From NCBI RefSeq assembly GCF_003589595.1, contig NW_020654810.1:22491068-22555067 (forward strand): DNA of 64,000 bases, in the 5' to 3' direction. Positions 61,691 to 64,000 of this stretch are shown piece by piece. The translations under genes and the position numbers were made by a program. Origin of the DNA: Hyposmocoma kahamanoa. Taxonomy: Eukaryota > Arthropoda > Insecta > Lepidoptera > Cosmopterigidae. Under the pieces are notes generated by a model that did no database searches, had not been told where the DNA came from, and was given only the letters and a program-made list of their open reading frames with translations. The number at the start of each line of letters is the position of its first letter. Position 1 is the first letter of the stretch.

Positions 61691-62499
61691 TAACACCGAA
61701 AATGCCATAAGCAAACATTAAAGAAAATAACTGTTAAAATAGATTAAAAAATCGCTTAAGAATGCTCCCCTTTTAAGAAAATAAAATATTTTAATATAAA
61801 ATATTTCGCTTGAGTTACGAAAAGAAAGACATATAATAAGCTATCAAAGTTGTACTGGTGGTGCCAACACTATAGTAGAAACAAATATATAAGTACTGTA
61901 AATTTGTTGCAATATGTGCTCCAATTCAAATAAAATTAAAATAAATAATTATTCAATAAAGCATGAACGCAGAGCCGTTAAAAGTATTATAAAATAATTA
62001 AGTGTCCCAATCACTTACAGGAGTTAACGAAAACATTTAATGTTTATTAAAGTAAATATTAGTTCAAGATGCGCAAATAAATCTAAATTACAGGCACCAC
62101 TAAAATTTACGTAATATAATTATTTTGATGCAGAATAGCAAAATGGGGAGAAAAAAAATTCGTTACTTTGCAACACTTTCGTATCTTGTTGCCGCGAAAT
62201 TATTTTTCTGTTTTAGTGAATATTTACATAAAAATATGAGTTGAAACGCATTACTTACTTGTGGAATGCGATGTTAGTGTCTATTTTATGTTTGTCTGTT
62301 GTATTTTTACACCCATTTACCGCACATTTCGTCATTTTTAGCAAAAAATTTTGGAGCTGTTCGCGGTGCAATATGACCTTGAGCACTAACAGCCCGCGCG
62401 CTCCTGGGACGCGTTTGGAACCCTCTAACTTGCCTCACTTAGCGTGTGCGGGCTAGGTTTCTATGCGTTATTATTCTAAGTTTAATGGTTGATTTTGCT
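61691..62499. other. Unassigned AT-rich DNA
   Basis: Nothing recognised apart from a GC-richer patch at 62380-62455. Confidence 0.4.
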
Positions 62500-62680
62500 A
62501 TTTCTCCAATTCAAAGCGTTTTTCTCTCAATATACTTTGAGTAGTGAGAACCGATTTTTATTATCTCCAGTGTCAAGTCCTGTATAGTGGCGAACTAGAG
62601 GATATTTCAATAAAACTTAGCAAATAGGCGTAATTCCACGTACTTTTGAGGTCGGTTTTTTAGTATTCTGTACTGAGATT
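62500..62680 (-). repeat. Repeat D (long-form half)
   Basis: CTCCAATTCAAAGCG, TCAATATACTTTGAGTAGTG, CCAGTGTCAAGTCCTGTATA, CAATAAAACTTAGCAAATAG and CTTTTGAGGTCGGTTTTTTA match 13685-13900 in reverse. Confidence 0.7.
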
Positions 62681-63224
62681 ATTTAGCTTTTACGTTTTTA
62701 ACTTAAATGAGCGTCCCGGGCACGTGGGCGAGCTTGGCTTGAATTTGGTCGACACGGCTGTCACCGAGTGGAGTCCACGGCGGCTCGCGCGCGGCGGCCG
62801 CGCGGTTGTATTATTCAGAGGAATTTAAATGTTGTTGCCTAGTAAATAGAATTCAGATTCGCCATTTATGTACATGAAGGCGTGGTAACTGAGCTAGTGG
62901 AGTAATTTCACTAAAAAATATGGCGGTGAGACACCCTGACATTCAATAAAGCTTAATAGAATCTTTATTTAAGTGCAAATGAGTTTTGATAGCATTGTTT
63001 CAACCTCTGAAAAGACTAGTAACAGTAATTAAATAGCGTTCGGTTATCGTCGTACTGTAATTAGGTTTTCAGAAAATATAAATGCTAATAAGCTCGTGTC
63101 CAAATTATGTTTTTATATGTAACCGGAAAGAATCAGACGGCCCAATCAATCGGATCGTCTGATTCGGGTGGACGCCCACAGACAATTTCGAAATGAAGAA
63201 ATTCTTTTTTAATATCGTAAATAC
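62681..63224. other. Unassigned, with a short CpG-rich block
   Basis: 62705-62815 is strikingly GC- and CpG-rich (for example GCGCGCGGCGGCCGCGCGG at 62788-62806) in AT-rich surroundings, without recognisable coding content. At 62885-62905 CTAGTGGAGTAATTTCAC resembles the SINE-B border. Confidence 0.45.
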
Positions 63225-63415
63225 ATTACCGGCCGTGGCGCATAAGTTTTTAAGCTTGCCACTGCACCCGTCACCCTGAGACATAAATTTACACGTCTCA
63301 TGTGCCCGTAATTCCACTACCACCCTTATCCTTCAAAACCGAAACGCAGTAATGCTTACATTAATGCTTGGTGGCAGAAATAGGCAAGTTGGCACTTTCC
63401 TTGACTACTAAAAAA
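63225..63415 (-). mobile_element. SINE-A copy
   Basis: ACTGCACCCGTCACCCTGAG, ACATAAATTTACACGTCTCA, AATGCTTGGTGGCAGAAATA; the 3' end is missing. Confidence 0.7.
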
Positions 63416-64000
63416 CGTAATCTGATGACACTTCGTCATCATTTTAATAGAATTAATTACAATAGATTCTTTACAAAGCAAAGAACACCTAAACTATTGA
63501 GAAGTTACGTCTGTAATTTTACCAACTGGCGAATACACAATGACTTACCGTCAGCCTTGTTTAAAATATAGGTATATGTGCCAGTATCTGTATGTACGAG
63601 CAGTGCTGTGCCGATTTTGATGTAAATAAGCCCAAAAAGAATGTGTTTTAAGAATGTGGCCATTGGTTTAAACTCGGTCGAATTGCATTGGTAAGTAAAC
63701 ATTTGGTTTCACTATGTTACTTTACATATGTAGTACAGGTATCCACAATTTTTTTATAAATCAAATAGGTGCTGGATTATGTAGAATATGTAATATTTAT
63801 GACAAACGCGTACCATCGTCGATTACGTCATCGCTCAACATCAAGTGATATTTTTAATAGCGTGTTTGTTATATTAAAAAGAAAACTGTATTCGAATTGC
63901 TTATACACACTATACAGAGTTTTGGTTGTAAATGTTTAAAAGAGTTATTGTTGTTTGTGTCGTAAACTAGAGATGATGGGAAAGAAATAAAAATGGTTTT
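63416..64000. other. Unassigned
   Basis: A plus-strand frame continues to 63571 with no recognised domain (it includes RFFTKQRTPKLLRSYVCNF). Nothing else seen. Confidence 0.4.

Noticed and set aside
61100..61700. CRISPR array
   Set aside because: The 99-bp units vary along their length, have no constant spacer pattern and lie in an animal genome; it is a minisatellite.

Overview
This window looks like repeat-dominated nuclear DNA from an insect, most probably a moth or butterfly (Lepidoptera). I base that on the APE-type non-LTR retrotransposon families, the tRNA-headed SINEs and the roughly 280-bp dispersed repeat (SINE-A here), all of a kind I associate with lepidopteran genomes; no species can be named. 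No host protein-coding gene can be supported. The only intact coding regions belong to two transposable elements. One 400-N assembly gap lies at 21514-21913.

Layout. 0-21 kb: dispersed SINEs, decayed LINE 3' ends, a 937-bp terminal-inverted-repeat (TIR) element (964-1900) and a perfect 171-bp foldback element (8975-9145). 21-41 kb: the gap, several clean MITE insertions with target-site duplications (24225-24491, 24851-25088), a GC-richer segment that splits a SINE (23356-24061), a weak candidate noncoding first exon near 35.4 kb and more decayed LINEs. 41.6-43.2 kb: a complete Tc1-like transposon with perfect 26-bp TIR tips, TA flanks and an intact 347-residue DD38E transposase. 46.4-49.5 kb: two inverted copies of one repeat (element H). 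Copy 1 carries two MITEs, copy 2 carries a SINE, and each copy gives the empty site for the other's insertions. 52.7-57.7 kb: a decayed LINE split by a younger LINE with an intact 979-residue endonuclease/reverse transcriptase. 57.7-64 kb: more nested repeats, including a 445-bp element with TTA flanks inside SINE-A and a 99-bp-period array (61130-61690) whose last units are inverted.

Repeat names used here are local labels. SINE-A: ~280 bp, A-rich 3' end, about 25 copies. SINE-B: ~310 bp, tRNA-like centre. SINE-C: tRNA-like head with a (TTA)n end. Repeat D: ~250 bp, bounded by a motif like AACCGACCTC and its partner GAAGTCGGTT. Repeat E: ~200-bp foldback. LINE-F: LINE 3' ends with GTCAA or GTCAAA microsatellite tails. 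Elements G, H and I: repeats shared between loci within the window. Boundaries were read by eye and are approximate unless a target-site duplication is stated.

The main biology is transposon layering. Old LINE fragments are overlain by SINEs, the SINEs by MITEs, and the apparently youngest autonomous elements (the Tc1-like element and the inner LINE) still have open reading frames.
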